Part shown: positions 25,753 through 34,380 of the stretch, in pieces | Numbering within the stretch: position 1 is the first letter of the stretch | How the letters are laid out: each line of letters opens with the position of its first letter | Source of the DNA: JAYKJB01 sp035284745 [NCBI: Candidatus Sericytochromatia bacterium] | GTDB taxonomy: Bacteria > Cyanobacteriota > Sericytochromatia > S15B-MN24 | Length of the DNA stretch: 63,853 nucleotides | Direction: 5' to 3' | NCBI GenBank assembly: GCA_035284745.1 | Contig: JAYKIL010000027.1 | Span: 1-63,853 of the forward strand | Position numbers and translations under genes: made by a program | The notes under the pieces: model-generated | What the model was told of the DNA's origin: nothing | What the model saw: the letters and a program-made list of their open reading frames with translations, nothing else | Database searches by the model: none

Positions 25753-27876
25753 TCATTCAAGGGTGCCGCGACTGGTGTGGATTCGGCGGACCACCGAGGC
25801 CCGGACGTCAGTCACGAGAATGTTACGCTCCAACGGGCTGTAATGAACGCCATCGATTCCTGGAAAATACCCTAAACGTGCATCTCCTGTAATAAAACGT
25901 GTGTCCAACCCCCCGGCCAGCGTGAAGATTTTTCCATCCTTTCGCAGGCGCACCCGTCCGTTACCAGTATCGCCTACAATGAGGTTGCCTTCCCCATCAA
26001 AGGTCAACGAGCGCGGGCCATCCAACAGGGCCGCTTCCATAGGAATCCCCTTGCTGATATCGTGAATATCAGGGTATTGGGCGACATCGGTGTCAATGAA
26101 ACCCGGCGTGTTCGGCTGTCCCATCTCCAATGCCACCGCTCGAGAGGCAATGGGGTTCGCATCGAAGTTTTCAATTTCCTGTACAGTGGGGCACGACAAA
26201 CTGCGGACACAGTGGTTTACCGTGTCAGCAAAATACAACCGGCCATCCGTAGGGTGTAGTTTCAGGTCTTCCACGTTGGTGAGCGCAATGGGGTCACTGG
26301 CTTCGATGCTCTCGAGCGGAACGTGAAAGATGAGGCCGTCGCTTTCTCGCACGACCAGTAGTCGTCCGGCGCGACCGTTACCCCCCGCGTCGGCGATGAA
26401 TAAATTACCGACAGTGTCTCGCGCCAGGCCCGTTGGCTGCCAAATGCCTGCCGCGAGGGCGGGTTGAGCGTTCTGGGCCTCCCAGGCATCCGGAGCGGGG
26501 GAGCCCGCATAAATTCCTCTTCCCGCGATGGTGTAAAGGCGGCGCGCCGCCAGCGATCGCCCAAAACGGGTGATTTCCCCGCCGGTGGCGAGCAAAATCC
26601 GCCCGGTGAGAGGGCTGCTGAAATAAATGTGGTTTTGGGCCATCGCGCCCGCGACGGCCTCTAGCGACAAGCGATACGGCGAGTAGATTGACCCGCCGCC
26701 TGTCAGAGGAGCCCCTTCCTGGTAGTTAAACTCCCAATCGTCAGGGCTGCGTTCGTTATCCGGGAAGCCCACCACGGCGTAGATGTTTCCAGCCGTTAAG
26801 GTCGGAGCCCCTGAACCCAAATAGGGTCCGGACCGTGTTTCTTTGGGCACCAGGCTGATTAAATTCTGATCGAATTGGGTGAAAAAAACATTGCCTTGGG
26901 TGTCAGTTTGCACGTCCGAGGGGTTCCCCAGGCTGACTTCCCCTGCGGGGCGATTCTCGCTTTGGTCGTAGCCCCGTGCCCCATTTCCTGCCACACGCGT
27001 CAGTGCCAAAGGCCGGAATCCGAGAACCTCTTTCCACGCATCTGATAATGCATTGGCGGCGGCAGGGGTGCTGATTTGTCCATCGGGGGTTGTGCGGGCC
27101 CCGAAATATTCAACGTAGGCATTTCGCAACAGGTGCCCAGACCCCGTCAACAGGGCCTCCAGTCTCGGCGTGTCTGCGCTATCGTTCAGCGCCAAGGGAA
27201 TGTTGGGCAGAAGCGTACGGGTGAGAGTGTCCAGTGCGGCCAGCGTTGTGCTGGAGATGTCGGTGAGATCGGGTTCGTTCTCTCGCGGGCCGGGAAACAG
27301 TTGCCAGCGCGCCATTTCCGTTACCATGCTGGTGGCTTCATCAATCATGACGTGCGTGGCAACCGGATCAACAATGGCAGACAATCGATGACCGCCTACA
27401 AAAGCGGCTTGAGCGATGCACGGGGTGTCGGTGGGACGAGCCGCCGCCAAAGAGAAAGTGCCTGAGGCATTGGTGGTAGCGGTAATGATCTGTCCGTTGA
27501 GGGCGAAAAGGGTTTCATCCAAAGAGCCGACGGTTACGATGGCTGCTTGCGCGGGTCCCAATGCGAGCGTGCGGTAGGAGGCCTGACTGTTTTTAAAGAA
27601 TGCTTCGTTCACCGCGTTAAAGCGAACCTCTCCCGCAAGACCTCCAGGGTTCGAGAGCGACAAAAACGCAGGGGCACGAAGGGTTGGTAAGGGCCTGAGC
27701 GTGGCGGGCGAACGGGCCAGCGCGCGCCCGACTGGCGCAACGAATTGCGGGACAGGCCCGGCAGGATGGATGCCCGTCAGGGCTTGAGTGCCTCGCCCTG
27801 TGACGCAGCCGGACAGCGCAAGTGCGAGGCAAATCGAGGCGACCGTCGAATGGAGGTGGGCTGGGCGCAGGGGCAT
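25753..27876 (-). CDS. NHL-repeat lipoprotein
   Basis: A 707-residue protein starting at ATG 27876 behind GAGGAG; its signal ends in LALSGC (Cys about residue 23). Residues ~85-270 form a module also found in the next lipoprotein (a beta domain, then helices, then ALSDAWKEVLGFRPLALTRV). From about 300 to the end lie NHL/YVTN-type beta-propeller blades (LGNPSDVQTDTQGNVFFTQ, GLARDTVGNLFIADAGGNG, DLKLHPTDGRLYFADTVNHC, SLTFDGEGNLIVGDTGNGRVRL). Such propellers usually bind proteins or glycans outside the cell. The start lies 18 bases after the end of the related upstream gene, so they form one transcript. Confidence 0.85.
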   Translation of the reverse strand: MPLRPAHLHSTVASICLALALSGCVTGRGTQALTGIHPAGPVPQFVAPVGRALARSPATLRPLPTLRAPAFLSLSNPGGLAGEVRFNAVNEAFFKNSQASYRTLALGPAQAAIVTVGSLDETLFALNGQIITATTNASGTFSLAAARPTDTPCIAQAAFVGGHRLSAIVDPVATHVMIDEATSMVTEMARWQLFPGPRENEPDLTDISSTTLAALDTLTRTLLPNIPLALNDSADTPRLEALLTGSGHLLRNAYVEYFGARTTPDGQISTPAAANALSDAWKEVLGFRPLALTRVAGNGARGYDQSENRPAGEVSLGNPSDVQTDTQGNVFFTQFDQNLISLVPKETRSGPYLGSGAPTLTAGNIYAVVGFPDNERSPDDWEFNYQEGAPLTGGGSIYSPYRLSLEAVAGAMAQNHIYFSSPLTGRILLATGGEITRFGRSLAARRLYTIAGRGIYAGSPAPDAWEAQNAQPALAAGIWQPTGLARDTVGNLFIADAGGNGRAGRLLVVRESDGLIFHVPLESIEASDPIALTNVEDLKLHPTDGRLYFADTVNHCVRSLSCPTVQEIENFDANPIASRAVALEMGQPNTPGFIDTDVAQYPDIHDISKGIPMEAALLDGPRSLTFDGEGNLIVGDTGNGRVRLRKDGKIFTLAGGLDTRFITGDARLGYFPGIDGVHYSPLERNILVTDVRASVVRRIHTSRGTLE

Positions 27877-27893
27877 CGTGTCTCTCCTCAGTC

Positions 27894-30515
27894 TCAATCC
27901 CATTGCCGCCAAATTTTACGCAGGCGGCCGCTCCGGACATCATTGATGAGAAGATTGCCGTCAGGGTCAAAGGCCATTTTTTGAATGTTGTAAAAATCGG
28001 CATAGAAGCGGGCATCGCCGTCTGCATCATTGAGGGTTGCAGGAATCGAGTTGGCCGTTCGGTTACGCCCGGCCACTGTGGTGATGGTGCGTTGCGAATC
28101 GTTGGCCACCATCCGAATGACGCCATTGGCATTGTCTGCGATGAAAAGTCGGTTCTGGGCGTCAAAGGCAATGCCGTATGGGAAGGCCAATTCTGCCGCG
28201 GCAGCGGGGCCTCCATCGCCCGAGTAGCCCGGTGTCATATCGATATCCCCGCGACCATTGTTCCGGCGCGTGGTGGCACTGCCGGCGATGGTGGTGATAA
28301 TGCCGGTATTGCGATCAATTTTTCGAATTCTGCAGTTGTCACTGTCAGCAAAATATAAGCATTGGTCTTGCTCGTTAAATGCCAACGCCGCGGGTTTGTC
28401 GATTTTTGCGAGTTGGGCAGGTCCTCCGTCGCCCGCAAAATCGCCCAGCCATCCTGTCGCCCCCTGGGGGGTGTTGGCAGGGTCCCACACGGGGTTCCCA
28501 GCGATGGTGTAGATTGCTCCCGCGATCATCGCGGGGGCCGCTCCGAGTCCCTGAATTTCCTGATCGCTGTTGAGCGCAGGGGTTCGATAGTTGAAATAAT
28601 TCGACTGCTCCGTGAGCGCTCGCGCGCTGGGAATAAAGCGGATGCGTTGATTGTTAAAGTCGGCAATATAGATGTTACCGAGGGAATCAACCGTCACGTC
28701 ATAAGGGCTGTCGAGGTGCGCATATCGCGCCGCTTTGGGAACCTGTGCACCGCCAGGCGTGTAGCGGCGGTCTCCTTCATCGCCATAACGCCAATTCGAG
28801 CGGAGGGGGCTGCTGTTGTCACTGGTCTGGTAGCTGCCCCCGAGCTCGGGGCGAATCACGAATGGGTGCAATTGGTTCAAATAACTTTGACAATCAGCGA
28901 AAATAAAGGGGTCGGGCACCGCTTCTCCCGCCACGTACTCCATGCTTAATTTTTCGATATCGCTCGATGGTGCCGAGTCTCCCGTGCAAGGCACTTCAAC
29001 CAAGTGGGCCGTTGATTCTCGGACGTCTACGATGGGAACCCGGAACACGGCACGGCGATCGAGGTCCGACACGATGAGGGTTCCCGGGTTGTTGGGGTCG
29101 TCGCTCGGGGGGGTTTCCACGGCCAAGCCCACGGGAGTGGCAAAGCCATAAGTGGGAAGCCAAATGGAAGTGACGCTGCCGTCGGGTTTGAGCCAACGAA
29201 TGTGCCCGGATGCCCCGGCGCGCGTGTAACAACTGATAAAGGTGTGTCCTCGGGCCGTCGCGAGGCCAAAATTGAAACCCAGCGGAATTTGGTTACGCGG
29301 TGTTGGCTCACCACTCAGCAAGTCGTTGCCTTCAGCGGCGCCATAATTAATGAAGTTCCCCCCGGCTCCTACCTGGGGTTCTTGCCCATTACCAATGACG
29401 CTGGTCACGGCACTGGGCCGCACGCCGGTCAAATTCTTCCAAGCATCAGAGAGTGCCCTGATGACCGCGTCTCCCACGTCCACGACAGAGATGGCGAGTG
29501 CGTACTGGTTCCGCAGGTTGCGGGTGTTGTCTGCACGCAAATCGAATACACCGACGGTGGTGTTTGTCCCCGTTTGGTCAGCAACGACTTCGATGGAGGT
29601 GATGGCCCGACTGAGAATGGCATTCTGAGTGCGTTGTGCCACGTCGGTAAACTGCGAATAGTCGTACTCTCGTAAGCTTTTTTGCTGGCGATAAGACACG
29701 CCCCGCAGGTATTCCGTCGCCAGCGTGGTGCCCAGGTTGATATTGAATTCCGTGCCATTGGCGTTTGGAATCACAAAGCCCACCAAGCGCAAACTCGCAT
29801 TGGTCACGGCATTGACAATGACCGGTTTATCCACGGGATACCCGGCGGCGAACTGGTATTTTCCATTGGTATCGACGGTGGCGGCGAAAGCCTGTTGATT
29901 GGCATCGAGGAAAAAGCGTTCGTCACGGTCGCTGAGGTATAGGAATGCATTGGTGAGGGGACGCTGGGGTTCTGCGGGCGTGTCCTGCATCAGCCGATAG
30001 CGTGCGCCGTTGTTGGCAATGATCGCGGCCCCGTTGTTTGAGATCAAGCGTCCGCCATTATTGGAAACAATGGCGGCTCCGTTGTTTGAGAGCAGGGTCG
30101 AGCCATTGTTTGAGATCAGCGAACTGCCCGATTCGGACAGTAAGCGCCCGGGCAGTGTAATGAGTCCCCGCAGTCCCAAATTATTTGAGACGGGAGTGAC
30201 GACCCCTCCGTTGCCACTGCCGCTCCCGCCTCCGCCGGTGTTTTCAGGCCTCGGGGTTGTTGTCGGGCGTGGGGTCGGGATGGGGGTCGCGGGAACCTCT
30301 GGTTTCGGAGGATCGTCTGCAGGGGCGCTCGCAAGCGGTTCTGGTTGTTTCGATGCCAAAGGCATCGGGGTGGGCAGACTGCGGACCACCCTGGATGGGC
30401 CTTTGGCGATGGGAATCGGGGCCGCGGTACGGAAAAAGGGCGAGGTACATCCCGCCATACAGGCCACTGCCGCAACAAGCGGCAGGCGAAGTTGAATGCG
30501 TTCGCGTCGCGTCAA
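27894..30515 (-). CDS. NHL-repeat lipoprotein with ISNNG octapeptide repeats
   Basis: About 873 residues from TTG 30515; GTG 30587 is the longest option, and neither has a strong SD site. From 30515 the signal LTRRERIQLRLPLVAAVACMAGC is compact. A Pro/Thr-rich linker and Gly/Ser stretch follow. Five 8-residue repeats of the form [LI]-x-[SA]-N-N-G-x-x (~133-172) come next, then a beta domain, a helical module ending ALSDAWKNLTGVRPSAVTSV, and a long run of NHL blades to the C-terminus (YDVTVDSLGNIYIADFNNQRIR, GIAFDAQNRLFIADNANGVIRM). It is an extracellular surface-protein candidate beside the polysaccharide export genes. Confidence 0.82.
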   Translation of the reverse strand: MTRRERIQLRLPLVAAVACMAGCTSPFFRTAAPIPIAKGPSRVVRSLPTPMPLASKQPEPLASAPADDPPKPEVPATPIPTPRPTTTPRPENTGGGGSGSGNGGVVTPVSNNLGLRGLITLPGRLLSESGSSLISNNGSTLLSNNGAAIVSNNGGRLISNNGAAIIANNGARYRLMQDTPAEPQRPLTNAFLYLSDRDERFFLDANQQAFAATVDTNGKYQFAAGYPVDKPVIVNAVTNASLRLVGFVIPNANGTEFNINLGTTLATEYLRGVSYRQQKSLREYDYSQFTDVAQRTQNAILSRAITSIEVVADQTGTNTTVGVFDLRADNTRNLRNQYALAISVVDVGDAVIRALSDAWKNLTGVRPSAVTSVIGNGQEPQVGAGGNFINYGAAEGNDLLSGEPTPRNQIPLGFNFGLATARGHTFISCYTRAGASGHIRWLKPDGSVTSIWLPTYGFATPVGLAVETPPSDDPNNPGTLIVSDLDRRAVFRVPIVDVRESTAHLVEVPCTGDSAPSSDIEKLSMEYVAGEAVPDPFIFADCQSYLNQLHPFVIRPELGGSYQTSDNSSPLRSNWRYGDEGDRRYTPGGAQVPKAARYAHLDSPYDVTVDSLGNIYIADFNNQRIRFIPSARALTEQSNYFNYRTPALNSDQEIQGLGAAPAMIAGAIYTIAGNPVWDPANTPQGATGWLGDFAGDGGPAQLAKIDKPAALAFNEQDQCLYFADSDNCRIRKIDRNTGIITTIAGSATTRRNNGRGDIDMTPGYSGDGGPAAAAELAFPYGIAFDAQNRLFIADNANGVIRMVANDSQRTITTVAGRNRTANSIPATLNDADGDARFYADFYNIQKMAFDPDGNLLINDVRSGRLRKIWRQWD
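30000..30119 (-). repeat. Five tandem 24-bp repeats encoding xxSNNGxx octapeptides
   Basis: Units at 30000-30023, 30024-30047, 30048-30071, 30072-30095 and 30096-30119 encode IIANNGAR, LISNNGAA, IVSNNGGR, LLSNNGAA and LISNNGST. Asn-Asn-Gly and the aliphatic positions are invariant while codons differ, which suggests selection on protein structure, perhaps a small beta-helix or turn-rich stalk. Confidence 0.9.
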
Positions 30516-30625
30516 GGAATTTTCTCGCGCCTCTGAGCCGTCCCCCACGGTCCTGTATACCCGCTTGCTTCGGCTCCGCCACCCCACGTCAATAAAAAGT
30601 TCGAAGCGGAGGTGTGAAAAATAAA

Positions 30626-31273
30626 CTAAATGCGCAGGATGAGAATGATGATGGTGCTTGTAATGCTTAATGCCGCAGCGAGGGGGGGGAGCAATCGATA
30701 AAAATCGGGGCTGGAAACCTCATTGATGCGAATGGTGTCGCCATCATAAATCCAAATATTGTCTTCCACTTTGCCTGCCAGCACGGCCCGTAAATCGATT
30801 GGCTGCATGGCACCATTGGCTCGTAATACCAAAACGTCCGTTAAATTTCCGCGGGGGTCATAGCCGCCGGCTAAAGCGATGGCTTGAAGCAAACGCACAG
30901 GCTCTTTGATGGCATAGGTGCCTGGTTTGTTCAAAAAACCAACGGCATTGATACTGAGTGGGCGGAAATTCTCGACGTTGATGACGACATGGGGATCCAC
31001 GAAAAATCGCCCGTATGCCTTGGTCACGCGTTCAATTAATTGAGGCAAGGTTAAGCCCCCCGCTTGTACTTCGCCAATCAGGGGAAAGGTCAAACGCCCG
31101 TCGGGACGGATGGGTTGATTGTGGAGCTCCAGTTTTTCATTCTCCACCACCTTCAGATTCACGGTGTCTCCATAGCGAAGCACGTAGTGACCCTCTTGAA
31201 CGGGGTTGGCTTGCACCGGGAGTGCTGCCGTGAGGAGGGCGAGGGTCAATATGAAAGTCAGAAGATGAGACAT
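30626..31273 (-). CDS. Polysaccharide biosynthesis/export protein (Wza-like)
   Basis: From ATG 31273 the protein has 215 residues with a signal peptide (LLTFILTLALLTAALPVQA). Residues ~30-110 form the Poly_export domain (YVLRYGDTVNLKVVENEKL, VRPDGRLTFPLIGEVQAGGLT), and a SLBB-type domain follows (INAVGFLNKPGTYAIKEPVRLLQAIALAGG). It ends in a hydrophobic segment (AAALSITSTIIILILRI). Wza-family proteins form the outer-membrane channel for capsule or exopolysaccharide. GTG 31276 is an alternative start. No lipobox Cys is seen, unlike E. coli Wza. It lies directly downstream of CpsB and Wzc homologues. Confidence 0.9.
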   Translation of the reverse strand: MSHLLTFILTLALLTAALPVQANPVQEGHYVLRYGDTVNLKVVENEKLELHNQPIRPDGRLTFPLIGEVQAGGLTLPQLIERVTKAYGRFFVDPHVVINVENFRPLSINAVGFLNKPGTYAIKEPVRLLQAIALAGGYDPRGNLTDVLVLRANGAMQPIDLRAVLAGKVEDNIWIYDGDTIRINEVSSPDFYRLLPPLAAALSITSTIIILILRI

Positions 31274-31290
31274 CACGAGGCCATTCAATT

Positions 31291-32118
31291 TCAACGGACA
31301 GCGATCAACGGGGCGATCAGGCGACGCCACCAAGTCACTGGACGAGGTTCAGGGGTGGGGCGAGGTCGGCGTACCGTACCTCCCGAGATAAGCGCCTGCG
31401 GGTTTTCAAACTGTATCAAATGAGCGTTTGCAGGTCCGACTAACTGCTGTAGACGGGTGGCTGCCTGCTCGAGATTTTTGATGCGACGGTCTTGATGGTG
31501 GACATCTGTTCCCATCACGTGAATCAGGCCACGACATAAGAAGTTTTCAAGGGTTTGCACACTGCGTTCAGCCGCCGCCCCAGCCAGCGTGCTCATGGTC
31601 CCTTGAGCCAGGATTCCTCGCTCTATGACCCAGCGGGCCAGCAAGTCGGGATTTTTTTGCAGAATGCCCTGACGCTCTGGATGGGCAATGATGGGTGTAA
31701 TGCCCGCCGCTTGGATCGCAAATAACTGGGATTCAATGGTGGCCACCATCGGCAAGCCGGGCGGAAGTTCCACGAGCAGATGCGTTTGTCGATCCCCCAA
31801 TGTCACCCACGTCTCGGGCCTGCAGCTTTCAGGGTCCAAACGCACCTCGGCCCCGGGCAGCACCGTCAAATTGATACCGTGGGCCCGTAGCTCCGTTTGA
31901 ACGGATTGACACAATGTTAAAATTTGCTCGCGGGTATTGGGATAGAGCTCGGCATGGATATGGGGTGTGACCACCGCAGCGGAAATGCCATAGTTCGTCA
32001 GAGTGGTTGCGAGTTGCAGGGTCTCTTCGATGTCTCTGGCTCCATCATCAATGCCTGGCAGCAAATGACAATGGAGGTCAGCGCTCAAGAGCGCGGAGGG
32101 CGTCGGTTCTTTAGACAT
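31291..32118 (-). CDS. CpsB/CapC-type PHP tyrosine-protein phosphatase
   Basis: The 275-residue PHP-fold metal phosphatase carries metal motifs SADLHCHLLPGIDDGA (His16, His18, Asp24), VVTPH, IIAHPER and MGTDVHH. In Gram-positive capsule systems this class dephosphorylates the tyrosine kinase CpsD/CapB. Here it overlaps the Wzc-like kinase gene by 8 bases, so that kinase is its likely substrate. The Pro/Arg-rich C-terminus ends TWWRRLIAPLIAV, possibly amphipathic and membrane-associated. Confidence 0.93.
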   Translation of the reverse strand: MSKEPTPSALLSADLHCHLLPGIDDGARDIEETLQLATTLTNYGISAAVVTPHIHAELYPNTREQILTLCQSVQTELRAHGINLTVLPGAEVRLDPESCRPETWVTLGDRQTHLLVELPPGLPMVATIESQLFAIQAAGITPIIAHPERQGILQKNPDLLARWVIERGILAQGTMSTLAGAAAERSVQTLENFLCRGLIHVMGTDVHHQDRRIKNLEQAATRLQQLVGPANAHLIQFENPQALISGGTVRRPRPTPEPRPVTWWRRLIAPLIAVR

Positions 32119-34291
32119 CGCTGGCCGAGCCCGTTTGATGTAACGGAGTCGCAGGGGCGGGTTTCGGAAGCGTTCTGTCGTGGCGATTGTCTAACGAACC
32201 GTAATACTTGTGATAATAGCTGTAGTAATAGCCGTCGTTGTCAGGCCTTACCCCTCGGATAACGGCGCCCCAGACCTTGACCTTCGCGCGTTCAAGAAGT
32301 TGCAGGGCGTGTCTCGCGGCTTTTCGCGTGACCTTATTGATGCCCACCAACAAGAGCATCCCGTCCAAGCGGGCGGCCAACACGCTGGCATCTGTGACCG
32401 CGATGATGGGTGGGGCGTCGAAAAGAACCAGCTCGAAGTGCTCCCGAAGCGTTTCAATGAGTTGCGCCATGCGATGTGATTCCAGCAATTCGGCCGGGTT
32501 AGGGGGGACGGGCCCGCAGGTGAGAACCCACAGGCCAGGCTGTGCGGTGGGTCTGAGACATTCGTCAAGGGAACGCTCGCCGGCCAAAATTGTGGAGATA
32601 CCGTCTTGGTTCGGTAAATTGAAGATGGTGTGCATGGTCGGCTTGCGCATGTCTGTGTCGACAATGAGAACCCGCTTGCCCGCCTGCGCAAAGCAGACGC
32701 CCATGTTGGCAACGGTGGTCGATTTCCCCTCCTCGGGGCCGGCTGACGTAACGGCCAGTGTGCGCAGCGGATTGTCCGCTGAGAGGAATTTAATGTTAGT
32801 ACGCAGGGTGCGATACGACTCCGCAGCGGGTGAGCGGGGATCGCTCAATGAAATGAGTCTTGCCGCATGCGCATCTCGCATCCAAGGAATGATGCCCAAC
32901 GTGGTCAACTGGACGGCATCCTCCGCATCATCGGTGGTCTGTATCGAGTCGTCCAGATACTCAAGAAAAATGGCCAGGCCGACGCCCGCGACCACCCCAG
33001 CTATCAGCGCCAACAGCATATTCTGCAGTTTCTTGGGCTTGATGGGCCGATCCGGCAGCACGGCCTCTTCCACGATTCGGACGTTCCCCACATTCATTGC
33101 TTCTTGAATGCGGGCCTCCTCGTGTTTTTGCAGCAGCATTTTGTACAGTTCGGCGGTCACCGAGGCATTGCGCATCAACCGCGTCAGGTTTAATTCCTTG
33201 TTCGGCAAGCTCGCCAAACGGCTGTTGAAGCCTCCTACCACGCGTGAGAGTGAATCGACGCGTGTTTGATAACCCAGTGCGTCAATTTCCGCAGCGACCA
33301 ATTCTTTGGTCAGTCCTTGTCGAATGGGATCGAGGTTGGAGCGTACGCCATCTTGATAGCGGCGCCCAACGACCTCCGCGGCTTCCGTGGCCAGGGCCCG
33401 CCGGATTTGACTGATTTGTGCCTGTAAATTTTTCACCTCGGGGTGATTAGGGGTCAGCGAGGCATTGGAAAGAATCGGACTTGTTTCTAGTTCGAGCAAC
33501 TGCTGGCGTAATTTCTGGATGGTTTGATCCTGACTCATCGCGGTCGATGTCATCGCTTCTTGTGCGGACATGCCCAGCTTCTGCCGCAAGGCAGATACAC
33601 GACTGAACGCTTCATTCTTCGCCGCACTCGCCTGTCGGAGTTCTGCTTCCATATTGGCCATTGTTTGCACGGAAGTTCGTGCCTCTTCGGTGAGGTCGAC
33701 GGCTCCGTGAGTGGCCTTGTAATCACGCAACGCTTGTTCCGCTTGCGCCAGGTCTCGTTTGGTTTTATCAAGCTGCGATAAAATGAAGCGTGCCGCGCTC
33801 GACGCCTCTGTTCGATTGGCCTGGCGGTTTTGCTCGAGAAAAACCTGGGCCCACACATCGCTGACCTGGGTGGCGACAATCGGGTCGGTGTGCAAGAACG
33901 AAATTTGAAGAATATCCGTGCCCTTAATTTGGGTGACACGCGCTGAACCCAGAAAATCCTCGGTGGTGACCAGGTCTCCTGTTGCGGTATTGGTGAGGTT
34001 GACTCGCTTGATGACGCGCGCAATCACCGGGACGCTTCTCAGCAGTTCTGCCTGTGTGTCGAGTGGACTCCCCGTGCGCGATAGACTCGATAGCTGAGTC
34101 ATATTCGCCATATCCGGCGTTAATGCGGACAACGTTCGATCACGTTGCTCAATCAGCAGCTTGGTCCCGGCCTGATACAAAGGAGCCGTCGTAAATGTGA
34201 TGACACCGGTCGATACGACCACCGCCAGAAAAGCGAAGACCACCCACCAACGTCGCTTCCAGAGAATTTGCCAGTACTGCTTTAATTCCAC
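32111..34291 (-). CDS. Wzc-type polysaccharide co-polymerase / BY-tyrosine kinase
   Basis: The 726-residue inner-membrane protein starts at GTG 34291 after AGGAG. It has a membrane helix (WVVFAFLAVVVSTGVITF), a Wzz chain-length domain, a long periplasmic coiled coil (~170-400, EVKNLQAQISQIRRAL), a GNVR-like segment, a second helix (MLLALIAGVVAGVGLAIF) and a cytoplasmic BY-kinase. The kinase has Walker A GPEEGKSTT (~517-525), Walker A' LIVDTDMRKP and Walker B FELVLFDAPP. The tail contains seven tyrosines within about 11 residues (YYYSYYHKYY), the autophosphorylation cluster. It controls capsule polymerisation with the adjacent phosphatase and exporter. Confidence 0.95.
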   Translation of the reverse strand: MELKQYWQILWKRRWWVVFAFLAVVVSTGVITFTTAPLYQAGTKLLIEQRDRTLSALTPDMANMTQLSSLSRTGSPLDTQAELLRSVPVIARVIKRVNLTNTATGDLVTTEDFLGSARVTQIKGTDILQISFLHTDPIVATQVSDVWAQVFLEQNRQANRTEASSAARFILSQLDKTKRDLAQAEQALRDYKATHGAVDLTEEARTSVQTMANMEAELRQASAAKNEAFSRVSALRQKLGMSAQEAMTSTAMSQDQTIQKLRQQLLELETSPILSNASLTPNHPEVKNLQAQISQIRRALATEAAEVVGRRYQDGVRSNLDPIRQGLTKELVAAEIDALGYQTRVDSLSRVVGGFNSRLASLPNKELNLTRLMRNASVTAELYKMLLQKHEEARIQEAMNVGNVRIVEEAVLPDRPIKPKKLQNMLLALIAGVVAGVGLAIFLEYLDDSIQTTDDAEDAVQLTTLGIIPWMRDAHAARLISLSDPRSPAAESYRTLRTNIKFLSADNPLRTLAVTSAGPEEGKSTTVANMGVCFAQAGKRVLIVDTDMRKPTMHTIFNLPNQDGISTILAGERSLDECLRPTAQPGLWVLTCGPVPPNPAELLESHRMAQLIETLREHFELVLFDAPPIIAVTDASVLAARLDGMLLLVGINKVTRKAARHALQLLERAKVKVWGAVIRGVRPDNDGYYYSYYHKYYGSLDNRHDRTLPKPAPATPLHQTGSASDV

Positions 34292-34380
34292 GGGGTCTCC
34301 TGTCTGGGGCGTCTCCCCTCCACGTTATGATACCCTGCAAGCCGCTGGGACGGAACTGATCCACCGGGTCTTGAGAAATT

